From Acididesulfobacillus acetoxydans (GTDB lineage: Bacteria > Bacillota > Desulfitobacteriia > Desulfitobacteriales > Desulfitobacteriaceae), in contig NZ_LR746496.1 of assembly GCF_902729405.1 (NCBI RefSeq), positions 1,488,001 through 1,552,000 of the forward strand: a stretch of DNA of 64,000 nucleotides. Reading direction: 5' to 3'. Each line of letters starts with the position of its first letter. Within the stretch, counting starts at the first letter, position 1. This document shows, in pieces, positions 47,082 through 55,682 of the stretch. Both the position numbers and the translations under genes were made by a program. The notes under the pieces are model-generated. The model was not told the origin of the DNA. It was given only the letters and a program-made list of their open reading frames with translations, and searched no databases.

Positions 47082-48362
47082 ATGGGGATAGAATTGGATT
47101 ATACTAACATTGCGGCTTTTGTTAGCAAGAGCGAAATTGATGCTGCTATTGAGAGCAAGAAGAGGCTGATGGAACATCTTCTTGCTCCAGTAAAAGAGAA
47201 CACAGATAGCCTCGGTTGGATAGATCCGAATACTTTGGTTAATCAAAAATTGCTAACGAGCATTCAAAAAAAAGCCGAAGAGATAAGGGAGAAGGCTGAT
47301 ATCTTTGTCCTCATAGGGGTTGGTGGTTCCAACCAGGGAGCGAGAGCTTTGATCGAAGCCATGGGAGACGGGAAAGTTGAAATACTGTATGCCGGGAATA
47401 ATCTATCCCCAAAATATCTGGGGAAGATTATGTCCAGACTTGCCGAGAAATCCGTTTATGTAAATGTGATTGCCAAGAATTTCGCGACTCTGGAACCCGG
47501 CATTGCCTTCAGAGTGCTCAGACACTATATGGAACAAAGGTATGGTCTGGAGGAAGCGGCGCGAAGGACCATTGCCACGGGAACTCTAAACAGCAGCAGT
47601 CTTGAGCAGTTGGGCAAGATGAAAGGCTATACTTTGCTTCCGTTTCCGCTTAACGTGGGAGGCCGCTATTCCGTGCTATCCGCCGTCGGTCTCTTGCCGA
47701 TTGCTGTGGCCGGGATTGAAATCGGCGAGTTGCTTAAAGGCGCAAGGGATGAGAAAAAGGTGATACATTCTCGGATTCCCGCTAAAAATCCGGCGGTGAT
47801 ATATGGAGCGCTCCGCAACATCCTTCTCGCAAAAGGTTACAGGATTGAAATTCTTTCCTACTTTGAGCCCTCGTTGTCTTACTTTGCCAAGTGGTGGGTA
47901 CAACTCTTTGCGGAAACGGAAGGAAAGGATGGCAGAGGAATTTACCCGTCGATGTGCTCTTTCACGGAAGATCTGCATTCATTGGGGCAGTATATTCAAG
48001 AAGGCCCAAGAATCCTGTTTGAGACCTTTCTCAATTTCGAAAACGAACGGGCACACTACTCGCTTCCTAGAGAAGAGAGGGATCTCGATGGTTTTAGCTA
48101 TATCGAAGGGAAGGACTTTGCTCATTTAAATCGAACGGCTTTTGAAGCAACCGTAGGGGCTCATGTTGAGGGCGGTGTCCCTTGTCTCATACTCAACATA
48201 CCTGAACTAACCCCCTATAATATGGGCCAGTTGTTTTACTTCTTCGAATATGCCTGCTACGTTTCAGCCTCCTTGTTAGGAGTGAATCCCTTTAATCAAC
48301 CGGGGGTGGAAGCGTACAAAAGCAAAATGTTTGCGGCCTTAGGAAGATCTGTGGACATCTGA
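47082..48362 (+). CDS. pgi: Glucose-6-phosphate isomerase
   Basis: 426 residues, the short bacterial form. VLIGVGGSNQGARALIEAM and LPFPLNVGGRYSVLSAVGL hold the phosphate-binding and catalytic loops; the first block is usually GIGGSYLGA. EATVGAHVEGGVP is less usual but the C-terminal catalytic Lys segment is NQPGVEAYKSKMF. ATG 47082 follows GAAGGGAGAAGCTGAC; an upstream start at 46947 would add 45 unlikely residues. Confidence 0.92.
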   Translation: MGIELDYTNIAAFVSKSEIDAAIESKKRLMEHLLAPVKENTDSLGWIDPNTLVNQKLLTSIQKKAEEIREKADIFVLIGVGGSNQGARALIEAMGDGKVEILYAGNNLSPKYLGKIMSRLAEKSVYVNVIAKNFATLEPGIAFRVLRHYMEQRYGLEEAARRTIATGTLNSSSLEQLGKMKGYTLLPFPLNVGGRYSVLSAVGLLPIAVAGIEIGELLKGARDEKKVIHSRIPAKNPAVIYGALRNILLAKGYRIEILSYFEPSLSYFAKWWVQLFAETEGKDGRGIYPSMCSFTEDLHSLGQYIQEGPRILFETFLNFENERAHYSLPREERDLDGFSYIEGKDFAHLNRTAFEATVGAHVEGGVPCLILNIPELTPYNMGQLFYFFEYACYVSASLLGVNPFNQPGVEAYKSKMFAALGRSVDI

Positions 48363-48388
48363 TCGTTTCTGCCGGGTTTTTGGGGACC

Positions 48389-49612
48389 ATGGAAAGACGG
48401 GTAATCCGGACAGGGGGAAGAGAAGTGCTAAATCTGACACATGGAAATCTTGTGGTCGTTCATGGTGGGGGGCCAACTGCGGTCATCAATGCCTCTTTAT
48501 ATGGGGCTATACAAGAAGCGAAACAATACTCTGAAATCACGGGGATCTATGGAGCAATAGGGGGAGTGGAGGGCATTCTCCGGGGAAAGTTTATAGATTT
48601 AAAGCAGGTCACTACCGAGGCGGTTCGCCGACTTCCCTGTTCACCAGCCTCTGCTCTGGGTACATCAAGGGCCCGACTTAACCCTGAGGATTATGAACGC
48701 ATAATTCAGACGCTGAGAAAGTGGAAGGTTAAATATCTGCTGTTCAACGGTGGAAATGGCTCTATGGATACCTGTGGCAAAATCTATCGGCTGGCTAAGG
48801 AGTATGACATCAACGTGCTGGGAGTTCCGAAGACGGTTGATAACGACGTCGCGGTAACCGACCATTCTCCGGGTTTCGGCAGTGCAGCCAGATTCATAGC
48901 GGCTACCACTGCGGAAGTAGCCGAGGATGTTAAATCTATGCCCATCCATGTAAGCATTATTGAAGCTATGGGAAGAAATGCCGGTTGGATTGCTGCGGCC
49001 TCGGTATTGGCACAAAAAAAGGCGGAGGATGCCCCGCACCTTATTTACCTGCCGGAGAGGCCTTTTAAACAAGACGAGTTTCTCGAAGATGTTCAAGATT
49101 GGCGCGACCGCCTGGGTGGGGTGGTCGTTGTCGTCAGCGAAGGGTTGCGGGACGCCCGGGGAGAGTCCATCGTACCACCGCTTTTGACGAGGGGCCGTGA
49201 TGTGTATTTTGGTGATGTGGGTACTTACCTGGCGACATTGGTACTGAAAGAGTTGGGTATCAAAGCCAGAAGTGAAAAACCCGGTTTGCTAGGACGGGCG
49301 TCGATTCCATACCAATCTTCAACGGATAGGAGGGAGGCCATACTGGCTGGGGCTTTTTCCGTTCAGGCATTGCTCAAAGGAGAAACCGGCAAGATGGTAG
49401 GTTTCAGGCGGATATCTAGTCGTCCCTACGAGTGTGAACCCGTGCTTATACCGCTGGAGAAAGTCATGCTTCATGAAAAAAAGTTGCCGGATTGTTTTAT
49501 CAACCAAAGAGGAAACGGTGTTACAGAGGAATTTATAGAGTACTGCGGACCGCTCATTGGCGAACCCCTGCCGACCTTCGTGAAGCTGCAAGAAAATGGT
49601 ATATCCGATTAA
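48389..49612 (+). CDS. 6-phosphofructokinase, atypical donor-site residues
   Basis: PFK-A fold, about 400 residues, like PPi-PFKs of the longer class. It should phosphorylate fructose-6-P. The donor-site motif is FNGGNGS, whose Gly is the ATP-type residue, while PKTVDNDV carries the Lys seen in PPi enzymes and in trypanosomal ATP-PFK. So the phosphate donor cannot be decided by eye. IEAMGRNAGWIAAAS is the substrate block. GTG 48425 behind AGGGGGAAGAGAA may be the real start; ATG 48389 is an alternative. Confidence 0.88.
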   Translation: MERRVIRTGGREVLNLTHGNLVVVHGGGPTAVINASLYGAIQEAKQYSEITGIYGAIGGVEGILRGKFIDLKQVTTEAVRRLPCSPASALGTSRARLNPEDYERIIQTLRKWKVKYLLFNGGNGSMDTCGKIYRLAKEYDINVLGVPKTVDNDVAVTDHSPGFGSAARFIAATTAEVAEDVKSMPIHVSIIEAMGRNAGWIAAASVLAQKKAEDAPHLIYLPERPFKQDEFLEDVQDWRDRLGGVVVVVSEGLRDARGESIVPPLLTRGRDVYFGDVGTYLATLVLKELGIKARSEKPGLLGRASIPYQSSTDRREAILAGAFSVQALLKGETGKMVGFRRISSRPYECEPVLIPLEKVMLHEKKLPDCFINQRGNGVTEEFIEYCGPLIGEPLPTFVKLQENGISD

Positions 49613-49716
49613 CTGAAGCAAGAAGAGGGAGTATCCGGGTCTTTGACCAGATCGTATCCGGCCAATGCGCATTAAAAAAAGAGACGGTTGAAAATAAAAT
49701 CATGGGGGCAAGATCT

Positions 49717-50655
49717 ATGCTGAAGATGTTTGTAAACCTTAAGCGATTTGATGTACCCAAAGAAATGGGTGGAGTGTGCCCCGTTGGAAATCCCGCGGAA
49801 TGGATTGCCTCGATTATGGCAGAGAGCGTTGGACAAGGGTTGGGAAAACTTAAAGATGTAGAACTCATCTTTTTTTTGCCGGAAGGATTAATCCTCAATG
49901 CTTACGACAAACTTTTCTCGTATCCGCCCGAAACTGCAAAAACCATCAAAATAGGTTGTCAGGGAGTCTTCCGGGAAGATATCCGCCAAGGCGGGAATTT
50001 TGGCGCCTTTACCACGAATAGACCCGCAACTGCAGCAAGGAATATGGGTTGCACCTGGGTTCTTGTTGGCCATTCCGAAGAAATGAAAGATAAGTTGGAC
50101 ATTATGGCTCGTTACGATCCCGAAACGGTGTATGATGAGGGAAAAAACAGAAAAGCTAAAGAAGCGGTCTATTCAATTATTAACCAGGAAGTTCTCTGCG
50201 CACTAGAGGCGGGAATGGATGTCCTTCTGTGTGTAGGGGAAACCGCCGAAGAACGAGGAGAGGGAAGTTTGCCAGAGCAGAAAGCAAGAGTCAAACAGGT
50301 CTTGCGCGGCCAGCTTGAAGCTGAGCTAAAAGAAGTTTTCACAGAAAGAACGGGCCGACGGGTGGTTATCGCCTATGAACCCATCTGGGCAATCGGGCCG
50401 GGGAAAATTCCTGCAGGACCCGACGATATCGCTTTTGCCGCTGCCTGCATTAAAGAGGTTGTACAGGAGTTAATGGGCGTGGAAACGGATATTGTCTACG
50501 GAGGAGGTCTCAAAGAGGATAACGCCAGGGCCATAGCTAAAGTCAAAGCCATTGGGGGAGGTTTGGTTGCCTTGACCCAGTTTGCGGGTAACATAGGGTT
50601 TTACCCAAACGATTTAAGCAGAATCATTGGGCGGTATGTAGAGAGCCGTAGGTAA
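49717..50655 (+). CDS. Divergent triose-phosphate-isomerase-family protein
   Basis: 312 residues, some 60 longer than normal TIM. Catalytic residues are recognisable: Lys in MFVNLKRFDVP, His in VLVGHSEE, Glu in AYEPIWAIGPGK, and the phosphate loop YGGGLKEDNA. TIM relatives with such lengths include L-erythrulose-1-phosphate isomerase of tetritol pathways, so the substrate may not be DHAP. Start ATG 49717 lies behind GGGGGCAAG; ATG 49702 is possible. Neighbours are pfk and a LarA-like gene. Confidence 0.85.
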   Translation: MLKMFVNLKRFDVPKEMGGVCPVGNPAEWIASIMAESVGQGLGKLKDVELIFFLPEGLILNAYDKLFSYPPETAKTIKIGCQGVFREDIRQGGNFGAFTTNRPATAARNMGCTWVLVGHSEEMKDKLDIMARYDPETVYDEGKNRKAKEAVYSIINQEVLCALEAGMDVLLCVGETAEERGEGSLPEQKARVKQVLRGQLEAELKEVFTERTGRRVVIAYEPIWAIGPGKIPAGPDDIAFAAACIKEVVQELMGVETDIVYGGGLKEDNARAIAKVKAIGGGLVALTQFAGNIGFYPNDLSRIIGRYVESRR

Positions 50656-50749
50656 ATGTCTGCACTGTAGTTCCTGGTTAGCGAGCGCAACCAGTGAAGC
50701 AAAATACGCAAAACACGATAAGCTCATGATAGACTAAGGAGGAAACAGG

Positions 50750-52189
50750 GTGAAAAAGATAGCTTTTGAATACGGTGAAGGTCTCTTGGAAGCGGAATTA
50801 CCTGACCAGACGGACGTTTTCGTACCAGGAGAAACTGTGCCAGATCCACCCGTGCTTCGGGACATCAGTAAAGCGACGAGGGAATCCATATTGAATCCAA
50901 TTGGGGTTTTGCCAATTTCCCAACAGGTCAAAAAAGGGTCGAAGGTCGCCATCGTCTTTCCGGACCGAGTCAAGGGCGGATTCCAGGAAAATTCGCATCG
51001 GAAGGTCGCTATTCCCATCATTATCGAGGAATGTCTGAAAGCCGGAGTGGAGAAGCGGGATATCCAGCTGATATGCAGCAATGGGCTGCACCGCAAGATG
51101 ACGAGGGAAGAAATCCAGAAGATATTGGGTGATGAATTGTTCAACGAATTTTGGTGGTCCCATCAAATTGCGAATCATGACAGCGAAAACTGGAACAACT
51201 TAGTGGACCTTGGCTTTGATGAGATGGGCAATCCGGTCATCATGAATAAAGACGTCTATGCGGCCGATCTTGCCGTACTGATTGGTCATGTTTTAGGCAA
51301 TCCCTATGGGGGATATTCCGGGGGCTATAAGCATTGTGCGACAGGGATAAGCCACTGGAAGTCCATAGCTTCCCACCATGTGCCTTATGTCATGCATCGT
51401 GACGATTTTACACCGGTCAACAATCACAGCCTCATGAGAAGAAAATTTGATTCCATTGGTCAGCACATGGAAAAATGTATGGGCAAGAAATTCTTTACCT
51501 GTGATGCGGTTCTAGATACCTATCAACGACAAATTGCTGTATTTACTGGCTATGCGAAGGAGATTCAGCCACTGTCCTGGGAAATCGCGGACCAAAGGAC
51601 GTACGTACCGTGGGCCAGGAAAAAGTACGACGTTTTGGTTTTTGGTATGCCTCAGAATTTTCACTACGGCAACGGAATGGGCACCAATCCGATTCTTATG
51701 ATGCAGGCCATATCCGCTCAGATCGTCAGGCATAAAAGGATCTTGAAAGATAATTGTGTGGTCATCTGTTCATCGATTTGCAATGGCTATTTCCATGATG
51801 AAGAATTTCCAGCTTACAGAACGGTCTATGAATTGTTTCAGAAAGACTACCACAATGTCCTGCCTGATTTAGAGAAGTATGGCGAGTATCTGGCCCATAA
51901 TCAGAAGTTTATTGACAAGTATCGCTTCAATTTTGGCTATCACCCCTATCACACGTTTTCCATGATTTCCTGTGCCCATATTGCCGAAAAACATTGCGCG
52001 GCCATTTATGTGGTGGGGGCTTATGAACCCGGTTACGCCAGAAGTATGGGGATGAAGACACGGGCAACTTTTGCAGAGGCTTTGCAGGATGCGGAAAAGT
52101 ACGTCGGAAAGACTCCGAACATCTTGGCTCTGCCCAGGACTTTCAAAACGGCGAGTGTTCATTTGGGCCTGAAGGAAGGGGAGTTCTGA
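50750..52189 (+). CDS. LarA-family (nickel-pincer racemase/epimerase-like) protein
   Basis: 479 residues. The LarA fold is suggested by an N-terminal DUF2088-like part (VAIVFPDRVKGG, SNGLHRKMTREE with the HRxxT-type motif) and the NPYGGYSGGYK block whose Lys would hold the nickel-pincer nucleotide, followed by ISHWKSIASHH histidines. LarA relatives racemise or epimerise 2-hydroxyacids and sugar acids. The usual DxTR motif is changed to FPDR. No larB, larC or larE is in the window, so cofactor genes must be elsewhere, if it uses it. Its stop is one base from the aldolase start. Confidence 0.8.
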   Translation: MKKIAFEYGEGLLEAELPDQTDVFVPGETVPDPPVLRDISKATRESILNPIGVLPISQQVKKGSKVAIVFPDRVKGGFQENSHRKVAIPIIIEECLKAGVEKRDIQLICSNGLHRKMTREEIQKILGDELFNEFWWSHQIANHDSENWNNLVDLGFDEMGNPVIMNKDVYAADLAVLIGHVLGNPYGGYSGGYKHCATGISHWKSIASHHVPYVMHRDDFTPVNNHSLMRRKFDSIGQHMEKCMGKKFFTCDAVLDTYQRQIAVFTGYAKEIQPLSWEIADQRTYVPWARKKYDVLVFGMPQNFHYGNGMGTNPILMMQAISAQIVRHKRILKDNCVVICSSICNGYFHDEEFPAYRTVYELFQKDYHNVLPDLEKYGEYLAHNQKFIDKYRFNFGYHPYHTFSMISCAHIAEKHCAAIYVVGAYEPGYARSMGMKTRATFAEALQDAEKYVGKTPNILALPRTFKTASVHLGLKEGEF

Positions 52190-52190
52190 G

Positions 52191-53381
52191 ATGCCACTCA
52201 TACCGCTCCGACCTTTGCTGGAGGCAACCCGTAAACATGGTTTTGCTCAAGGAGCTTTTAACGTCAACAGTGTCGTTCAAGCCCAAGCCGTGATTGAAGT
52301 GCATGAAATGTTTCGCTCAGCCGGCATTGTGCAGGGAGCCGATCTGGCGAATGCCTTCATGGGTGGAAGGGCCGATTTCATGAAAGGAACGATTGAGGAC
52401 AAGCGCAGAGGCGCCAGGAGAATTGGGGAGGCTGTGAAAAAGCTTGCCCAAGACTCACCCATCCCGATTGTGCTTCATCTTGATCATGGTAAGGATTTTG
52501 AATCAGTTAAGGCTGCTATCGCCGGTGGCTATACGTCGGTCATGATCGACGGTTCCCCGCTTCCTTTTGACGAAAACGTGGAACTGACCCGTGAGGTCGT
52601 CAAGTATGCCCATGCGCGAGGGGTCAGCGTGGAAGGCGAACTTGGCGTCCTTTCCGGCATGGAAGATGATGTTTTCTCCGAACACTCGACTTATACAAAC
52701 CCCCTGAAAGCCGTTGAGTTTTTCAAGAAGACCGGGGTGGACTGTTTGGCGATCTCTTATGGGACAAAACACGGGGCCGTCAAAGGCGAGAACGTCCGTT
52801 TACGCAAGGAGATCGTCATTGCTGTGGCGGAGAACCTGAAGCATGAGGGAATCTTCGGCGTCCTGGTTTCCCACGGTTCGTCCGTGGTTCCGCAATATAT
52901 CGTCGAGGAGATTAATCAACTGGGTGGAAAAATAAGCCAAGCCCACGGCATACCTCTGGATGAACTCAAGTCCGTGATCAAATCCGGTATCGGCAAGATT
53001 AATGTGGACACCGATATTCGCTTGGCGGTCACCAGAAATATCAGAGAGTACTTTGCCCGGAACTCTTCGAAGAAACGGAATTCTGTTGCTGAAGCTGTGA
53101 GCACAATCTGGGAACTCATGGAGAGAAACCCTGAGCAATTCGATCCCAGAGAGTATTTGACTCCCATTATGGAGGACTTTATTGTGGGCGAAGGGAAGGA
53201 TTTTGCGGGAAAAGGAAGCGTCGGGGATATCCGCGATATTCTGGCCTGCGTCAAAAGTGGGGTGAGGGAGGTTGTTGGTTCTCTGATTGTGGAATTCGGT
53301 GCGGTCGGGCATGCCGCGCAAGTGGAGGTTGTGAGTCTCGACGAGATGGCTAACCGGTACCGGTGCATGCCAACGTGTTAG
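52191..53381 (+). CDS. Class II fructose-bisphosphate-type aldolase
   Basis: Zn-dependent aldolase of 396 residues, longer than the common 285-310 form. Zn and catalytic residues: VLHLDHGKDF (Asp, His), VEGELGVLSG, SYGTKHGAVKG (His), VSHGSS (His) and IGKINVDTD. It would split fructose-1,6-bisphosphate, or a related ketose phosphate, to DHAP and an aldehyde. An additional ~80-residue C-terminal part (from about SIWELMERN) has Cys and acidic residues not in the short enzymes. It ends the sugar cluster. Confidence 0.9.
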   Translation: MPLIPLRPLLEATRKHGFAQGAFNVNSVVQAQAVIEVHEMFRSAGIVQGADLANAFMGGRADFMKGTIEDKRRGARRIGEAVKKLAQDSPIPIVLHLDHGKDFESVKAAIAGGYTSVMIDGSPLPFDENVELTREVVKYAHARGVSVEGELGVLSGMEDDVFSEHSTYTNPLKAVEFFKKTGVDCLAISYGTKHGAVKGENVRLRKEIVIAVAENLKHEGIFGVLVSHGSSVVPQYIVEEINQLGGKISQAHGIPLDELKSVIKSGIGKINVDTDIRLAVTRNIREYFARNSSKKRNSVAEAVSTIWELMERNPEQFDPREYLTPIMEDFIVGEGKDFAGKGSVGDIRDILACVKSGVREVVGSLIVEFGAVGHAAQVEVVSLDEMANRYRCMPTC

Positions 53382-53488
53382 AGGTAAGTGGCGGGACAGA
53401 GCAATGAACATATCCGCTGAATTTGCCCACAAGCCGGGCCGGACTACAGACAAGGCAGGCGGGATAAGAAAGAGGCGGCCTCGGGGAC

Positions 53489-54367
53489 ATGAAAACTGCG
53501 ATGATTAACGGAATTGTTTCCGCAACTCTGGTGGGAGTTTTACTCAGCCTAGCGAAGATCTGCTTCTCTGGAATGTCGGTTATCCTGTTCATGTTGATCG
53601 TACTGGGTGGAACGCATCTTACGCTTCTAGCTATTCTGTTAGTGCGACGAGAAGGCCGACAGGTTTTGTCAGCCGGTAAGCGTTATCCGGAGCTGTATTT
53701 AGTGGGTGTCTTGGGTACTACCTTGAGGTTGTTGCAGAATTGGGGGCTAGATCTTAGTTCACCCGTCAATGCCGCCATCCTGTTGCGGGGTGATTTGCTG
53801 TTCAGTCTCATAATTGGCTACCTTTTGTGGAAGCAAAAGTTGCGTCGTTTGGAGTGGGCAGGTATGGGGACCATGCTCGTGGGTGTTACTCTGGTTTTGC
53901 AAATCTCCTGGCAAAGATTTCGCCTTGGCTCCGGCGGCAACATCTTATTTCTTGGCAGTGCTTTTTTAGTGGCAGTTAATGCTGAGATCATTAAACATAG
54001 GCTGGGTCAGGTAGAAAATATGATAGTGGCCTATTTTAATTCTGGTATGTCTCTTATTCTCTTCCTAAGCGGGGCTGCGTGGACGGGGGAGTTAGGAGCA
54101 TTTCCGCGGGCTGGCATGTTAATTTGGGTGTTGGTGTTCACGAGCATTATTTTTCAGGTCATCCAGTACCGGTGTTATTATCGTTCGTTGGAGGGATTGC
54201 CAACTTGGTTGGTCCGGGTTGTTCATTTAATCACACCGATTATAGCCATGGTTACGAGTGCCTGGTGGTTACACGAAAGGATCAATATGGCTCAGATTTT
54301 GGGGATGTTGGTGGTAGCTGGCGGGATTACGCTTATTTATGGCGCACATGCAAAGAGCTATTCCTAG
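53489..54367 (+). CDS. DMT/EamA-family transporter
   Basis: Membrane protein of 292 residues with about ten segments. The two EamA repeats are less clear than at 6829, but VNAAILLRGDLLFSLIIGYL and the C-terminal MVTSAWWLHERINMAQILGM with E-R are typical. The substrate is unknown. ATG 53489 lies after a GAGGCGGCCTCGGGGAC stretch. Confidence 0.82.
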   Translation: MKTAMINGIVSATLVGVLLSLAKICFSGMSVILFMLIVLGGTHLTLLAILLVRREGRQVLSAGKRYPELYLVGVLGTTLRLLQNWGLDLSSPVNAAILLRGDLLFSLIIGYLLWKQKLRRLEWAGMGTMLVGVTLVLQISWQRFRLGSGGNILFLGSAFLVAVNAEIIKHRLGQVENMIVAYFNSGMSLILFLSGAAWTGELGAFPRAGMLIWVLVFTSIIFQVIQYRCYYRSLEGLPTWLVRVVHLITPIIAMVTSAWWLHERINMAQILGMLVVAGGITLIYGAHAKSYS

Positions 54368-54426
54368 CCAGGGGACTATCTGGCGGAATATCTTTAACAA
54401 ATATCTATCCTTTTAATGATTACACG

Positions 54427-54467
54427 GCCTCAAATCCTTATGGCATCTGGGCTTCAGGCACTTGTGG
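54427..54467 (-). repeat. Solo end of the IS1634-type element
   Basis: 41 bases match, with one difference, the inverted right end of the element at 61835-63768 (63697-63737). No transposase accompanies it. The TTATCCACA of the full end has been lost. Confidence 0.85.
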
Positions 54468-54609
54468 CTTCCCGGATACGCCTTCAAACGAAATGTAGTG
54501 GCTTCGCTCAGTTCATGATGCGAACGCCATCCTGCCTTTGTTTACTTGTACTATCCGACAATGTAGATCGACGCGCGGGCCGAGCGGGCTGCAACTAAGT
54601 GACCCCTGG

Positions 54610-54699
54610 TGCTCAACGTTTGCCGATGAGATCGGGGCCGATGCCTATGCCCCCGACGCAGCTACGGCGGTGGAGATGGCAGATAAGCTCTTGGCTTGA
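54610..54699 (+). pseudogene. C-terminal remnant of a corrinoid (B12-binding) protein
   Basis: CSTFADEIGADAYAPDAATA, then VEMADKLLA and stop, is the end of methyltransferase cognate corrinoid proteins (FADEIGADGYAPDA...). Upstream sequence is unrelated. It hints that the genome once, or elsewhere, had O- or N-demethylase genes. Confidence 0.7.
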
Positions 54700-54853
54700 T
54701 TTGGAGCATAATGTGCCATGAGGCGACTGACTGTTTCGAAAGATATTAAAAAAAGTGTATTCAGTGTCGTACAGAGACAACTGCAGATTGATCACCTAAT
54801 GCGCTGATGCGCTACCGTGTAGGAAGCCTAACTGAGAATGCATGACTCAGGGG

Positions 54854-54881
54854 AAGTCACTCGAAGGAGTGGCTTTCTTTT
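54854..54881 (+). terminator. Rho-independent terminator
   Basis: AAGTCACTC, GAAG loop, GAGTGGCTT (one G-U), then TCTTTT. Confidence 0.75.
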
Positions 54882-54941
54882 AATTTATCCATAGGCTCGG
54901 CGTGGGAAAGAAGGTGGATTCACTGTTACTACCGCCGCATA

Positions 54942-55028
54942 GTGTCCGTGGATTGATGGCGTAAATTGTCCGTAATTTGACGGATGGACTGACCGAAATT
55001 CCTGGATTCGTCCGTCCGTCCGTCTGTC
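54942..55028 (+). repeat. Left end of the head-to-head transposon, multiple TGTCCGT repeats
   Basis: TGTCCGT-like heptamers recur (54943, 54968, and TCCGTCCGTCCGTCTGTC at 55010-55028). The inner 45 bases, from TGGACTGACCG to CCGTCTGTC, pair with the inverted sequence at 59321-59376. Such reiterated sites mark ends of Tn7/Tn5053/Tn552-type elements. Confidence 0.65.
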
Positions 55029-55096
55029 GTTTACATTGCGCATGTTCGGTAAAAAAGAGCCGGGAGCTTGCTGCTGACCGGCTTTTGTTGCCCTTG

Positions 55097-55399
55097 TTAG
55101 TTGCACTGCCGAAATTTCCTTGCGGCTTGGAAAGCCAGAATGTCTCCTCTGGCTTCTTTCAATTTTTCCTGAAAGACTGTCTCAAACCACGCTGTTCTGT
55201 TCTTAGTCGGCGGGTACTGGCCAAACTTATTGTTCACTTTGCAAATAGCCTCAAATATTTCATCTTGGTTAAAACCTTGCTCTTCCGCTAATTGCAGGGC
55301 CAAAGGCAGTAGATCATAGAACCCGGTCTGAATGAAGTATTTTTCTAAAGCTGGCTGGGCCGATATCCCATAGTTCGATGGAGGGAAGGTCTTTGGCAT
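55097..55399 (-). CDS. Conserved 100-residue protein of the left transposon module
   Basis: I do not know its family. It is 100 residues, helical, with TGFYDLLPLALQLAEEQGFN, EAICKVNNKFGQYPPTKNRT and EARGDILAFQ. The protein at 58949-59251 has the same length and nearly the same motifs, at the same place after an ATPase, so it belongs to the transposon. ATG 55399 lies 9 bases after AGGGAG; longer upstream frames have worse sites. It may have a target or regulatory role. Confidence 0.75.
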   Translation of the reverse strand: MPKTFPPSNYGISAQPALEKYFIQTGFYDLLPLALQLAEEQGFNQDEIFEAICKVNNKFGQYPPTKNRTAWFETVFQEKLKEARGDILAFQAARKFRQCN

Positions 55400-55457
55400 T
55401 CTGAACATCTCCCTGAATTTAATGAGCAGCATAGGTCTCCCCTGTTTCAAGCTCACA

Positions 55458-55682
55458 TTAGATTTTCACTGTGTAGGTGTCCCAAATTCGCAAATTGAGC
55501 CGGGTGCCATCGATAACAACGTACCATTGCTGCCCATATTCCAAGCGGCAGGGTATGCTTTTGTTCCCGATACGAAGCTCAAAGCATTCCCCACAGTGAA
55601 GTCCAAAGGTTTGTGGACCCTTGTGGACTATCCAGCGGTCTGTCAATTCATCGTATGTTAGGTCATACCCCTGACGATTCAT
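55458..55682 (-). CDS. DUF5348 small protein
   Basis: 74 residues, beta-rich. FGLHCGECFELRIG and YGQQWYVVIDG match the DUF5348 pattern, function unknown. The ATG overlaps the stop of the ATPase gene (ATGA), so it is coupled to it. There is no counterpart in the right module. Confidence 0.75.
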   Translation of the reverse strand: MNRQGYDLTYDELTDRWIVHKGPQTFGLHCGECFELRIGNKSIPCRLEYGQQWYVVIDGTRLNLRIWDTYTVKI

